NCBI GenBank assembly: GCA_902776275.1
Contig: CACYPI010000003.1
Location: forward strand, 1-64,000
Direction of reading: 5' to 3'
From: an uncultured Aeromonadales bacterium
GTDB taxonomy: Bacteria > Pseudomonadota > Gammaproteobacteria > Enterobacterales > Succinivibrionaceae
Length of the DNA stretch: 64,000 bases
The notes under the pieces were generated by a model. It saw only the letters and a list, made by a program, of their open reading frames with translations, ran no database searches and was not told the origin of the DNA. Positions 44,585 to 54,139 of the stretch are shown one piece after another; positions within the stretch are counted from its first letter, which is position 1; the number at the start of each line of letters is the position of its first letter. Position numbers and translations under genes: made by a program.

Positions 44585-45178
44585 TTAACCTTTGCGGAAC
44601 TGCTCCATCTTCGACTCGATGTACTGGCGGGCCCTGAAGATCCTCGATCTCACCGTCCCTATCGGGACTCCGGCCTTTTCAGATATCTCGTCGTAGGAGA
44701 GCCCTTCGAGCTCCCTGAGCATGAACGCCTCCCTCAGTTCCTTGGGGAGTTCGCCCACTGCCTTCAGGATAACCTTTTTCAGTTCCTCGGACTCGATGAT
44801 CGAATCCGGCGTCTGCCTGTCAGTCAGGGCTTCCGGGGAGGAGGCGTTGAGCACCTCGTCGTCCACGTCCACCTGGCTGCGCTGCCTAGAACTGCTGTCC
44901 AGGAAGTTCTTGGCGGCATTGGTGACTATCCTGTAAAGCCAGGTGTAAAACGAGCTTTCGCCCCTGAAGTTCGGCAGAGCCTTGTAGGCCTTGATGAAGG
45001 CCTCCTGGGCTATGTCGCTGGCATCAGCGAAATCGCTCACGTACTTCTGGGCGATCTTCACAACGCGGTGCTGGTATCTCACCACCAGCAAGTTGTACGC
45101 GCTGATGTTCCCAGCTTGCACTTGCCGCACCAGCTCTTCGTCGCTGCTGCTGCCGGCATCTGGGGCCTTGGGACTCAT
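44585..45178 (-). CDS. rpoE: Extracytoplasmic sigma factor RpoE (sigma-E)
   Basis: Envelope stress sigma factor. The 197-residue protein matches E. coli RpoE (191) closely: NLLVVRYQHRV, the region 2 helix DIAQEAFIKAYKAL, YTWLYRIVTNAAKN, and region 4 LPKELREAFMLRELEGLSYDEIS. Its promoter at 45203-45230 is itself a sigma-E type, so autoregulation is likely, and rseA and rseB follow in the same transcript. Confidence 0.96.
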   Translation of the reverse strand: MSPKAPDAGSSSDEELVRQVQAGNISAYNLLVVRYQHRVVKIAQKYVSDFADASDIAQEAFIKAYKALPNFRGESSFYTWLYRIVTNAAKNFLDSSSRQRSQVDVDDEVLNASSPEALTDRQTPDSIIESEELKKVILKAVGELPKELREAFMLRELEGLSYDEISEKAGVPIGTVRSRIFRARQYIESKMEQFRKG

Positions 45179-45202
45179 AAGCTCTTGTACCTGCTTTAAC
45201 CT

Positions 45203-45230
45203 TTTGACCGCGGGCTGCGCGGAAAGTTCA
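45203..45230 (-). promoter_or_regulatory. Sigma-E-dependent promoter of rpoE-rseA-rseB
   Basis: On the minus strand TGAACTT (45224-45230), a 16-nt spacer and TCAAA (45203-45207), closely matching the sigma-E consensus GGAACTT-N16-TCnnA. It lies about 25 bp before the rpoE start codon and indicates autoregulation. Confidence 0.8.
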
Positions 45231-45397
45231 AAGTTTTTTAAAAAAGGAAGCTGCGGAGGTGCCTCCGCGCCCCGCGCACGGGGCGGCGGGATCTGCGAAT
45301 TATAGCATCAGGGCGGCGGGGCCCATTGCCGCCCTGAGGCCCTGCGCGCCCCCGGATTACGGAGGCCGCGCCAAGATGCCGCGGCGGCGCTTTCCTA

Positions 45398-45403
45398 TAT
45401 AAT
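45398..45403 (+). promoter_or_regulatory. -10 element of the MscS-type channel gene
   Basis: A perfect TATAAT 42 bp before the ATG at 45445, with no good -35 in the GC-rich sequence before it. The divergent rpoE promoter is 170 bp away. Confidence 0.45.
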
Positions 45404-45444
45404 GGCACCGTCTTTTTGATTCTTTGCGCAGGATCATCAATCCC

Positions 45445-48400
45445 ATGTTCAGAAAGCTCGTCATCTGCGCCGCCGCCCTGCTGGCAGCCGCGCTTCCCCT
45501 GCAGTCGCAAGCCGCCAAGGCCCAGTCCCAGGCGCAGCAGGCCCCCGCCGCCCTGTCCGTCTCGACCGACATCGGCGAGGTCCAGCTGCCCACCGCCCAG
45601 GAGCTCCAGGACGCCGCCGAGGCCCTCAAGAACGACTCCACCTTGAAGGAAGACGAGCGCAAGGACCGCATGGCCGAGCTTGCCAACGCGCAAGCGGGGC
45701 TGCAGACGCTGCAAAGCGTCCAGGCCAGCATCAGCTCCCTCAAGAAGACCGTCTCGGGGGCGTCCTCCCAGCTGCGCAAGCTCGCCTCCGATCTCTACAA
45801 GGCCGAGCGCCAGTACGCCGAAGTGCCATCGGTGCAGAAGTACAACTCGGAGAACATAGGCCAGCTCATCGACTCGCTGCGCAACTCCTCGACGGGCGCC
45901 CAGCAGGAGCTCTCGTCGGCCACCGCCGAGTACAGCGATCTGCAGACCCTGCCCGAGCGCGCCCAGACCACCATCAGCAAGAACAACGCCGACATCGCGC
46001 AGATAAGCTCGTCGCTGCAGCAGGGGTCCGATCCCAAGAGCCCCGGGGTGCGCAACCGCGCATTGAACATGTATGCGATGGAGCTGCAGAACCAGCTGCT
46101 CCAGGCCCAGCTTGAGAACCACACGCTGCTCCTGGATCTCGCAAACTACCGCGTCCGCATCGCGACCATCAAGAACAACTACTTCCAGAAGTACCTCGCC
46201 GCAGCACAGACCCGCCAGAACGAGTTGCTCTCCGCATCCGACGACGCGGGCTACGACGAGGAGGGCCTGAACGAGGCTGCAAAGAAGTACCCTGCCCTCG
46301 CCAAGGAGCTCGACGCCAACCGCAAGCTCTTCTCATACGTCGCCGGTGCCCGCCAGCAGGCCGCCGCGATCTCAAAGGAGGATCACGACGTCCAGGAGGC
46401 CCTCTCGACCTTAAAGCAGATGACCGCCTCCATAGACTCAGAGATAAGCGGCCTTGACAAGAGCCTGCTGCTCTCGCGCCTGCTCAACCGCCAGCAGTCC
46501 CAGGTGCCCGACGTCAGGCTAAGCCACAAGCTCGACGAGCTGATCCCCGATCTCACGCTGTGGCTCTACGATGTCCGCTCGCGCCGCGACGACATGTTCG
46601 ACACCAACGACTTTGCCGACCGCGCGATCAAGAAGAATCCGGATCTCAAGAATTGCCGCGACGAGTACATCTCCGTGCTGGTCAAGCGACGCGAGCTGCT
46701 CAACGACATCTACCAGGCGCTCTCCTCGCAGCTGACCACCGCCATCAACCTCAAGGTCAAGTACCAGGAGTTCACGGCGCTGCGCGACTCCACCGCCGCC
46801 AAGGTCACCGAGAACCTCTTCTGGCTCAAGAGCAACCAGCCGCTGGGACGCGAGTTCATCTACACCTTCGTGCCAAGCCTGGTCCACGAGTTCTCGCAGT
46901 TCACCTCGAAGATCTCAAGCCCGCAGTACCGCTCCGACACCCTCAACACCTTCCTGGTGCTCGGCGTGCCCGCTGCGGCGCTCGGCCTCCTGGCCTTCAT
47001 CGCCGGTCCCTACATCAGACGCCTGAACAACCGCATCGCCGGCAAGCTCGACCGCCGCGACGACGGGATCCTGGTGACCACGACGGCCATACTGCTGAAC
47101 ATCCTCATGGTCATCCCCAAGGCGGTGCTCTGGGCCTTCTTCGGCGGCGCGGTCATCTGCCTGTGCCTGAACACCTCCCAGGAGCAGACCGCGGTCATCG
47201 GGATGCTCCTGCTGCACATCATGGTCTTCGTGTTCTTCCTTGAGATCCTCAAGCCCAACTCGCTGGCCCAGCGCCACTTCTGCATCAACCCCGACGTGCT
47301 GCGCCACAACCGCAGGCTCTTGAACCGCGTGTGGTACGCCTTGATCCCGATCCTGATCGTCGCAAACACCGCCGAAACCGATTCGGCGATGATCTACGAC
47401 GACATCGCAGGCTACCTACTGACCATGATCTGCTCGGCCGCGCTGATGGCCATCGCCTTTGGGTGGATCAAGGCCCAGCTACGCAGCACCGACGACATGT
47501 CATCGATCATCTGGCTCATCTCGCTGGCGCTCATGGTGATCCCCGCTGGGATCATCATCGCGGTGGCCAACGGCTACTACTACACGACGGTCAAGCTCGT
47601 AAACCGCGTCGCCTATACGTGCTATGCGGTGCTCTTCTACTGGATCATCGCCAACACCGTGCGCCGCGCGATGTACGTGCTGCAGTCGCGCATCCGCCGC
47701 CGCTCCTTCGACCTGGCTGTTGCAGACGGCCAGGAGGCCGACAAGCACAAGGATCCCGAGCGCGAGTCCAACCTCGCCTACTTCAAGGAGACCCTGGGCC
47801 TTGAGAACCTCGGCGCCAAGGCCTACAAGATGGCAAACGGCTTCCTCATCATCGTGACGCTGGCGGTCATGTACAGCCAGTGGAGCGACCTCGCAGGCGC
47901 CCTGGGCTACTTGAAGAACGTGAGGCTCTGGTCGGACGTCCAGATCATCGGCGGCAAGGAGACGGTGGTCAGCGCGCTTACGCTTGCCGACGTGCTGCTC
48001 GCGGCGCTGATCATCGTCGTGATGGTGCTCTTGAACCGCAACCTGCCGGTGCTGCTTGAGAGGATCTTCCTGTGGAAGGCCAAGGGCGCGCAGCTGCGCA
48101 GCACGAGCTACACCGTGAAGATCATCACCTCGTACGCGATCCTGACGGTGGGGCTCATCTCGGCTGCCGGAGCTCTGGGGATCAAGTGGGAGAACCTGCA
48201 ATGGCTGGTCGCCGCCCTATCGGTAGGCTTGGGCTTCGGCCTCCAGGAGATCTTCGCCAACTTCGTCTCAGGCCTCATCATCCTCTTCGAGCGCCAGCTG
48301 CGCGTGGGCGACATCATCACCCTGGGCTCCCTCTCTGGCAAGGTCAGCAAGATCCGCATCCGCTCGACCACGATCCTCTCGTTTGAGAACAAGGAGGTCA

Positions 48401-48852
48401 TGATCCCCAACCGCGAGTTCATCACCTCGGCGCTGACCAACTGGTCGCTCACCAACACCGTCACGATGATCGAGTTCACCGTCGGCGTGGGCTACAGCTC
48501 GGACGTGGAGAAGGCCAAGCGCCTGCTGCGCACTATCCTCGCCAAGTGCCGCTACCTTGCCAAGGGCATGACCCCGCTCGTCTACGTCAAGTCGCTTGAC
48601 GACAGCGCCGTGACCATCAGTTGCGAGGTCTACGTCACCGAGATCGGCAACCGCAAGCTCACCTACGACTACCTGTGCTCGCAGACGCTGAAGGTCTTCG
48701 GGGAGAACGGCATCGAGATCCCGTTCAACCAGATGGACGTCAACATCAAGAACATGGAGCAGGGAGAGTTCATCGACACCCTGAAGAAGGGGCTGCTCCA
48801 CGGCGGCGCGTTGCAGAAGCAGGAAAGCGCCGCAACTCCGGCGCAGGCCTGA
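45445..48852 (+). CDS. Large MscS-family mechanosensitive channel (MscK/MscM type)
   Basis: A 1135-residue inner-membrane channel that would release solutes on hypo-osmotic shock. It has a signal peptide (about 1-24), a long periplasmic coiled-coil-rich domain (about 30-490), several membrane helices (about 500-870) and a C-terminal MscS core (about 885-1115) with the pore helix region LSVGLGFGLQEIFANFVSGL and FERQLRVGDIITLG. Size and layout fit MscK or MscM (YjeP) of E. coli; which one cannot be decided here. ATG at 45445 is preferred over an in-frame TTG at 45424. Transcribed away from rpoE and ended by a strong terminator. Confidence 0.88.
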   Translation: MFRKLVICAAALLAAALPLQSQAAKAQSQAQQAPAALSVSTDIGEVQLPTAQELQDAAEALKNDSTLKEDERKDRMAELANAQAGLQTLQSVQASISSLKKTVSGASSQLRKLASDLYKAERQYAEVPSVQKYNSENIGQLIDSLRNSSTGAQQELSSATAEYSDLQTLPERAQTTISKNNADIAQISSSLQQGSDPKSPGVRNRALNMYAMELQNQLLQAQLENHTLLLDLANYRVRIATIKNNYFQKYLAAAQTRQNELLSASDDAGYDEEGLNEAAKKYPALAKELDANRKLFSYVAGARQQAAAISKEDHDVQEALSTLKQMTASIDSEISGLDKSLLLSRLLNRQQSQVPDVRLSHKLDELIPDLTLWLYDVRSRRDDMFDTNDFADRAIKKNPDLKNCRDEYISVLVKRRELLNDIYQALSSQLTTAINLKVKYQEFTALRDSTAAKVTENLFWLKSNQPLGREFIYTFVPSLVHEFSQFTSKISSPQYRSDTLNTFLVLGVPAAALGLLAFIAGPYIRRLNNRIAGKLDRRDDGILVTTTAILLNILMVIPKAVLWAFFGGAVICLCLNTSQEQTAVIGMLLLHIMVFVFFLEILKPNSLAQRHFCINPDVLRHNRRLLNRVWYALIPILIVANTAETDSAMIYDDIAGYLLTMICSAALMAIAFGWIKAQLRSTDDMSSIIWLISLALMVIPAGIIIAVANGYYYTTVKLVNRVAYTCYAVLFYWIIANTVRRAMYVLQSRIRRRSFDLAVADGQEADKHKDPERESNLAYFKETLGLENLGAKAYKMANGFLIIVTLAVMYSQWSDLAGALGYLKNVRLWSDVQIIGGKETVVSALTLADVLLAALIIVVMVLLNRNLPVLLERIFLWKAKGAQLRSTSYTVKIITSYAILTVGLISAAGALGIKWENLQWLVAALSVGLGFGLQEIFANFVSGLIILFERQLRVGDIITLGSLSGKVSKIRIRSTTILSFENKEVMIPNREFITSALTNWSLTNTVTMIEFTVGVGYSSDVEKAKRLLRTILAKCRYLAKGMTPLVYVKSLDDSAVTISCEVYVTEIGNRKLTYDYLCSQTLKVFGENGIEIPFNQMDVNIKNMEQGEFIDTLKKGLLHGGALQKQESAATPAQA

Positions 48853-48867
48853 CGCCCTTTTAAGATC

Positions 48868-48906
48868 TGAAAGCCCCGATCCGGATCATCCGGATCGGGG
48901 CTTTCC
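48868..48906. terminator. Bidirectional terminator between the MscS-type gene and the ferredoxin gene
   Basis: AAAGCCCCGATCCG (48870-48883), a 7-nt loop and CGGATCGGGGCTTT (48891-48904) form a 14-bp stem. The convergent genes end 16 bp to the left and 18 bp to the right, so it can serve both. Confidence 0.9.
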
Positions 48907-48923
48907 ACTGTCCTGGCGCTCGC

Positions 48924-49115
48924 TCAGATCTGCTTTGAGGGGATCTCCTGCTCGCTTATGGCGCCGTTCTCGCAGACGTCCTCGCAGGCACCGCACTCGG
49001 CGCAGGTCTCAGGATCGATCACGCAGTGGCCGTCCTCCTCGGTGATGCTCCCGCACGGGCAGGCATCGATGCAATCCCCGCAGTCAGTGCAAATCTCTTT
49101 GTCTATTACGAACAT
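48924..49115 (-). CDS. Small 2[4Fe-4S] ferredoxin
   Basis: A 63-residue soluble electron carrier. Two clusters are encoded by CTDCGDCIDACP and CAECGACEDVC, the clostridial-type C-x2-C-x2-C-x3-C pattern, in an acidic protein. The ATG at 49113-49115 has GGGAGG upstream; an in-frame extension to 49196 has no homology and was not used. Such ferredoxins serve low-potential reactions in anaerobes. It stands alone, so the partner enzyme is not known. Confidence 0.92.
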   Translation of the reverse strand: MFVIDKEICTDCGDCIDACPCGSITEEDGHCVIDPETCAECGACEDVCENGAISEQEIPSKQI

Positions 49116-49323
49116 CTGGGCCTCCCTCTCTCCCAATCTTGCGCAAGGGCCTGGCGCGCGGCCGTGCAGCGGCGGTGCGCAGGCGCGGCGCCTCACGGCG
49201 CTGCGCGTTGTATTGTATATTAAGGCACTGGCCTTTTCACCGCCGCCAAAAGTCGGCAGGAACAGGCGCTGCGCATCTTGAATTTCATGTACAACAGCAA
49301 GTTGGATCTAGGTTTTGGAAATT

Positions 49324-50841
49324 ATGTCCGGCATTTCTGACAATCTCTCTCACGTGCACGCCCAGATAGAGCGGGCAGCCTCATCCTCCGGCGCAACGCA
49401 GCAGGTCAAGCTCCTGTGCGTCACCAAGACCAAGCCCGAGGAGATGGTCGAGGAGGCCTACAAGTGCGGCGAGCGCCTGTTCGGCGAGTCCTACGCCGTC
49501 GAGGCCTCCGAGAAGATCGAGCACTTGAGGGAGAAGGGGTACAAGGACATAGTCTGGCACTTCATCGGCCCGATCCAGAAGAACAAGACCAGGCTCATCG
49601 CCGAGCACTTCGACGTCGTGGAGAGCGTCGACCGCCCGATCATCGCCGAGCGCCTCTCCGAGCAGCGCCCCGAGGGGATGAAGCCGCTTGAGGTCATGAT
49701 CGAGGTGAACATCTCAGGCGAGGAGCAGAAGTCAGGCTGCGCGCCCGAGGACGTGGCCACCCTCGCCGCGCTCATCGCCTCGAAGAAGAACCTGTCGCTC
49801 ACCGGCCTCATGGGCGTTGCCAAGGACACGGCCGACAAAGAGGAGATCGATGCCTCGTTCAAGCATCTGCGCGCAGTGTTCGACGAGCTCAAGAAGAGCT
49901 ATCCGTCGCTTTCGGTCCTCTCCATGGGCATGACCCACGACATGGACATCGCCATCGCCGACGGCTCGACCGAGGTGCGCATCGGCACCGCCATCTTCGG
50001 GGCGCGCGAGTACGCGCGCCAGCGCCTGGACGACTCCAGGAAGATCGCCTTCATCGGCGGAGGCAACATGGCCTCCTGCATCTTCGAGAGCGTCAGGAAG
50101 AGCGCCAGCCCTCGCAATATCACCGTCTCAGGCCCGCACCTTGAGAAGCTCCAGCACTTCAAGGACGAGGGCGCGTCCGTGACCACGGACAACGCCGCGG
50201 CCGCCAGCTCATCTGGAATCGTGTTCCTGGGCGTCAAGCCGCAGGTGCTCACCGGAGTGCTCGAGGATCTCGCAAAGCGCGGCGTGGACTTCAAGGGCCG
50301 CCTCGTGATCTCGATGGCCGCCGGCTTCTGCCTCTCCTCGCTTGAGCGCCTGACGGGCTCTGACAGGATTGTGCGCATCATGCCCAACACCCCAGCCATG
50401 ATAGGCCAGGGCGTCACGGCGCTGTGCTGCGGCAAGGGCGCCACCGCAGACGACGTCAAGCTCGTCAAGAACCTGCTCTCGGACATGGGCATGACCATCG
50501 AGGGCGACGAGAAGCAGCTTGACGTCATAGGCGCGGTCGCAGGCTGCGGCCCGGCCTTCGTCTACCGCTTCATGGAGGCGCTGGTCGCGCAGTCCGTGCG
50601 CAACGGCATGGACGGCAAGGCCGCCCGCTCGATGGTCGAGCAGCTCGTTTCAGGCAGCGCCGCGATGGTCGTGAAGAACCAGGACAAGACCCTGGCGCAG
50701 CTGCGCGAGGCCGTGACCTCCAAGGGCGGCACGACCTACGCAGGACTTTGCAAGATGACCGAGGGCCACTTCGAGGATATGATGCAGTCCGTCATCGACG
50801 CGAGCCTTGCGCGCACGCTTGAGTTTGAGAAGATGTACTGA
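49324..50841 (+). CDS. proC: Fusion of YggS (PLP homeostasis protein) and ProC (pyrroline-5-carboxylate reductase)
   Basis: One uninterrupted 505-codon frame. Residues 1-232 are YggS/PLPHP: PLP lysine K35 in CVTKTKP, WHFIGPIQKNK, SMGMTHDMDIAI, VRIGTAIFGARE. Residues 239-505 are ProC: Rossmann start KIAFIGGGNMA, GVKPQVL, RIMPNTPA and the C-terminal signature GGTTYAGL. The linker is only about six residues. In most Gammaproteobacteria yggS and proC are adjacent separate genes followed by yggT, as here. ProC makes proline from pyrroline-5-carboxylate; YggS buffers PLP. No homopolymer lies at the junction (about 50020), so a sequencing error is unlikely. The ATG at 49324 has GGA five to eight nt upstream. 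Confidence 0.92.
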   Translation: MSGISDNLSHVHAQIERAASSSGATQQVKLLCVTKTKPEEMVEEAYKCGERLFGESYAVEASEKIEHLREKGYKDIVWHFIGPIQKNKTRLIAEHFDVVESVDRPIIAERLSEQRPEGMKPLEVMIEVNISGEEQKSGCAPEDVATLAALIASKKNLSLTGLMGVAKDTADKEEIDASFKHLRAVFDELKKSYPSLSVLSMGMTHDMDIAIADGSTEVRIGTAIFGAREYARQRLDDSRKIAFIGGGNMASCIFESVRKSASPRNITVSGPHLEKLQHFKDEGASVTTDNAAAASSSGIVFLGVKPQVLTGVLEDLAKRGVDFKGRLVISMAAGFCLSSLERLTGSDRIVRIMPNTPAMIGQGVTALCCGKGATADDVKLVKNLLSDMGMTIEGDEKQLDVIGAVAGCGPAFVYRFMEALVAQSVRNGMDGKAARSMVEQLVSGSAAMVVKNQDKTLAQLREAVTSKGGTTYAGLCKMTEGHFEDMMQSVIDASLARTLEFEKMY

Positions 50842-50874
50842 CGGCGCCGTGCGCCTTAACGGAAGGATGTTGAC

Positions 50875-51420
50875 ATGAACCTTGTGCTCCTCATTGGCGA
50901 GGCTGTAGTGATCCTCTTCGAGCTGCGCTCGATGATGCAGTCGTCGCCTGCCGACTACTACCACCCCTTCGTCCAGGCGATCGCGCGCATCACGCAGCCG
51001 GTCATCGGGATCATGCCCTTCCGCCAGTCCCACCTGCGCGGGTTCTTCTACGCAGGCGCCCTCGTGGCGCTGATCTTCGCGCTGGTGTTCTGGGCGGTGA
51101 TGCTGGCAGTCATGAATGGCGGACTTGCCGGAAGCTCCATTGCCTTCATCCCGGTGCTCGCCGTGATCATGTGCGTGAAGTGCTTCGGCTACCTCTTCCT
51201 GGGGCTGCTGCTCGTGGAGGCCATCACCTCATGGCTGCCCTCGACGAGGGGCGTGAGCTACCTGTGCGCCCAGATCACCTCGCCCCTGGTCGCGCCTATC
51301 CAGAAGATCATCCCGCCCATCGGCATGATAGACATCTCGCTGATGCTCATCATGATCGCCCTGTTCGCGCTAAACGGCCTCATGGCGAGGATGCTCGGAG
51401 CGCTCTGGCTCATCTTCTAG
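50875..51420 (+). CDS. yggT: YggT family membrane protein
   Basis: A 181-residue inner-membrane protein with two YGGT repeats; hydrophobic helices lie at about 1-18, 58-82, 92-115 and 155-181, and each repeat carries a short amphipathic segment (ITQPVIGIMP; ITSPLVAPIQKIIPPIG). E. coli YggT is linked to osmotic and potassium homeostasis and forms an operon with yggS and proC. It starts 33 bp after the fused yggS-proC gene; AAGGATG lies before the ATG. Confidence 0.93.
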   Translation: MNLVLLIGEAVVILFELRSMMQSSPADYYHPFVQAIARITQPVIGIMPFRQSHLRGFFYAGALVALIFALVFWAVMLAVMNGGLAGSSIAFIPVLAVIMCVKCFGYLFLGLLLVEAITSWLPSTRGVSYLCAQITSPLVAPIQKIIPPIGMIDISLMLIMIALFALNGLMARMLGALWLIF

Positions 51421-51439
51421 CCCGCTTGCTTGAGACGCA

Positions 51440-51463
51440 GAGGCCCCGCAAATGCGGGGCCTC
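51440..51463. terminator. Terminator between yggT and parC
   Basis: GAGGCCCCGC, AAAT, GCGGGGCCTC: a perfect 10-bp stem, 20 bp after the yggT stop and 78 bp from the convergent parC stop. The T tract is short on both strands. Confidence 0.65.
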
Positions 51464-51540
51464 GTTGCATTGGCCGCATGGCTCCAGGAAAAGCCAGGGA
51501 CGCCAATTGGCGCCCCTGCATGCCCTGGGACCTTGCCTGC

Positions 51541-53886
51541 TTACTCGAGCTTGAAGTCCATCAGGCCGTCGTCGCATGGCTCCTCCTGCTCCGACTGCTC
51601 CTCCTTCTCAGGCGGAACCAGCTCGATGGAATCGACCTTCTGGTAGCCGCGTGGCAGCACCTCGCCTGCGCGGGACCTCGAGGAGACCTTCTCCTCGAGC
51701 ATCTTCGGGGTGAGGCGGAGGATCTTCTTGCCGGCGTGCAGCACGGCGGTCCAGCCCTCCGGCACCGGCGCCACGGCCGCGATGCCGTCGGCCCCGACCT
51801 CGAGGCGCGCGCTGGGGATGTTCATGAGCTTGTTGCCGCGCCCTGAGGAGAGCTCCGGCAGCTCTGAGGCGCGGTAGATCAGGATCCTGCCCTGGCGGCT
51901 CACCGCCACGATGATGTCCTGCTTCGTGTCGGATAGGGCAAGCGGCGTGAAGATCCTAACCGGGCCTTCGGCCTTCACCAGCACCTTGCCCGCCTTCATG
52001 CGGGTGAGCAGCGCCGAGGCAGGGGCGATGAAGCCGTAGCCGCCTTCTGTAGCAACGAGGTAGTTCGCGCCCTCCTTGGGTATGAGCACGCAGAGCACCT
52101 TGTCCTCCGGGGCGATGGAGACCTTGGAAGACAATGGCTCGCCCTGGCCGCGGGCCGACGGCAGATCCCTGACGTCCACGTTGTAGACGCGCCCGAGCGC
52201 GGTGATGAAGGCCGCGGTATCCGAGGTCATGCCCGAGGCCTTGCCGAGGAAGGCGTCGCCGGTGCGGTAGGCGATGCCCTCTGCGGCGAAGTCGGCGCTC
52301 GAGGCTGCGCGGATCCAGCCCATCTTCGAGAGGATGACCGTGGCCGGGGTCGATGGCAGCAGATCCGCCTCGTTGACCGCCGCGGCGCTCTCATGCTCAG
52401 CCAGCGGGCTGATGCGGTCGTCGCCGTAGAGCTTGGCGTCCTCGGTTATCTCGCGCTTGATGAGCGTGCGGATGCGTGCATCGGAGCCAAGCAGGGTCTC
52501 GAGGCGCTTCTTCTCGGCCTCGAGCTTGTCCTTCTCGGCGCGGATCCTCATCTCCTCGAGGCGGGCCAGCTGCCTGAGCCTGGTGTCAAGGATGTAGTCA
52601 GCCTGCACCTCGTCGAGGCCGAATTTCGCCATGAGCTCCTTTCTGGGCTCATCCGAGGTCCTGATGATCCTGATGACCTCGTCGAGGTTCAGATAGGCGA
52701 TCATGAGGCCGTCTAGCAGGTGCAGGCGGTCGTTGACCTCGCCCAAGCGGTGCTCGAGGCGGCGCCTCACGGTCTGCGTGCGGAACACGAGCCACTCGGA
52801 GAGGATCTCCTTGAGGTCGCGCACCTTGGGGGCGCCGTCGAGGCCCAGGATGTTGAGGTTCACCCTGTAGGTGTTCTCAAGCGAGGTCATGGCGTAGAGG
52901 TACTCCATGAGCTCCTTGACGTCAGTGCGGCGCGAGCGCGGGACGATGACTATCCTGCAAGGATCGTTATGGTCGGAGGCGTTCACGATGTCGGAGACCA
53001 TCGGAAGCTTCTTCCTGGCCATGAGATCGGCGATCTCCTTCTCGATCTGCCCGCCCGAGACCTGGTAGGGCAGCGCCTTGATCACGATCCCGTCGCTCTC
53101 GACCTTGTAGGTGGCGCGCATCCTGACGCTGCCGCGCCCGGTGGTGTAGATCTTCAGGAGCTCGCCGCGGTCGGAGGTGATCTCCGCCTTGGTCGGATAG
53201 TCCGGCCCCTTGACGTAGTCCATGAGCTCCTCGATTGTCGCGTCAGGGTGCTCGATGAGGTGGATCACTGCGGAGGCGACCTCACGCAGGTTGTGCGGGG
53301 GGATGTCGGTGGCCATGCCCACGGCGATGCCGGTGGTGCCGTTGAGCAGGATGTTCGGCAGCCTCGCGGGCAGGTACTTCGGCTCGTCCACGGTGCCATC
53401 GAAATTGGGTACCCACTCGACGCATCCGGTGTTGAGCTCGGAGAGCAGCACGTTGGAGTACGGGGTCAGGCGCGCCTCGGTGTAACGCATCGCGGCGAAG
53501 GACTTCGGATCCTCGACGTCGCCCCAGTTGCCCTGCCCCTCGATGAGCGGGTAGCGGTAGCTGAAGGGCTGGGCCATCAGCACCATCGCCTCGTAGCACG
53601 CCGAGTCGCCGTGCGGGTGGTACTTGCCCAGCACCTCGCCTACGGTCCTCGCCGACTTGACGTGCTTGGCCTTGGGGCCGATGCCCAGCTTGGCCATGGC
53701 GTAGATGATGCGGCGCTGCACCGGCTTCATGCCGTCGGCGATCGACGGCAGCGCGCGGTCGCGGATCACGTTCATCGAATAGTTGAGGTAGGCGTCCTCG
53801 GCGAACTTCTGCAGCGCCAGGTGCTCGACGCCGTCGAGGCTCAGATCCTTTCCGTTGTTCTCGTTCTCGGCCATTCTCTGTTCCAT
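51541..53886 (-). CDS. parC: DNA topoisomerase IV subunit A (ParC)
   Basis: Decatenates daughter chromosomes with ParE. The 781-residue protein has GYRA/ParC breakage-rejoining motifs: [22 protein letters not shown], the quinolone region [14 protein letters not shown], and [13 protein letters not shown] with the active-site tyrosine near 130. The positions equal to E. coli ParC S80 and E84 are serine and glutamate, the susceptible type. [15 protein letters not shown] and the shortened C-terminal domain fit ParC better than GyrA. A second ATG at 53874 is a possible start; neither has a strong ribosome site. parE is not adjacent. Confidence 0.94.
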   Translation of the reverse strand: MEQRMAENENNGKDLSLDGVEHLALQKFAEDAYLNYSMNVIRDRALPSIADGMKPVQRRIIYAMAKLGIGPKAKHVKSARTVGEVLGKYHPHGDSACYEAMVLMAQPFSYRYPLIEGQGNWGDVEDPKSFAAMRYTEARLTPYSNVLLSELNTGCVEWVPNFDGTVDEPKYLPARLPNILLNGTTGIAVGMATDIPPHNLREVASAVIHLIEHPDATIEELMDYVKGPDYPTKAEITSDRGELLKIYTTGRGSVRMRATYKVESDGIVIKALPYQVSGGQIEKEIADLMARKKLPMVSDIVNASDHNDPCRIVIVPRSRRTDVKELMEYLYAMTSLENTYRVNLNILGLDGAPKVRDLKEILSEWLVFRTQTVRRRLEHRLGEVNDRLHLLDGLMIAYLNLDEVIRIIRTSDEPRKELMAKFGLDEVQADYILDTRLRQLARLEEMRIRAEKDKLEAEKKRLETLLGSDARIRTLIKREITEDAKLYGDDRISPLAEHESAAAVNEADLLPSTPATVILSKMGWIRAASSADFAAEGIAYRTGDAFLGKASGMTSDTAAFITALGRVYNVDVRDLPSARGQGEPLSSKVSIAPEDKVLCVLIPKEGANYLVATEGGYGFIAPASALLTRMKAGKVLVKAEGPVRIFTPLALSDTKQDIIVAVSRQGRILIYRASELPELSSGRGNKLMNIPSARLEVGADGIAAVAPVPEGWTAVLHAGKKILRLTPKMLEEKVSSRSRAGEVLPRGYQKVDSIELVPPEKEEQSEQEEPCDDGLMDFKLE

Positions 53887-53999
53887 TGCTTGTGCGGCGG
53901 AAGATCCGCCGCGGGGCGCGCCGCGCCCCCATATTGCGCCGCAGGTAGCAGATGCGCATCAAATCGGGATTTTTGGGGGACGCGGTGCGGATACAACAT

Positions 54000-54005
54000 T
54001 ATAAT
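54000..54005 (+). promoter_or_regulatory. -10 element of the L,D-transpeptidase gene
   Basis: TATAAT in the parC upstream gap, about 135 bp before the GTG start of the L,D-transpeptidase. No good -35 is seen at 17 nt. Confidence 0.4.
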
Positions 54006-54139
54006 ATCTGTGCGATTTGCCTGCTCCCGCAGGCAGGCGCTGCAGCATCACCGCCTTCTTGGCGGATTACAAAAAGGCGGACCACCGCCAAGACAATATT
54101 GATCCTGTTTTCAACAAAAGCACATCCAGGAGTGACGTT

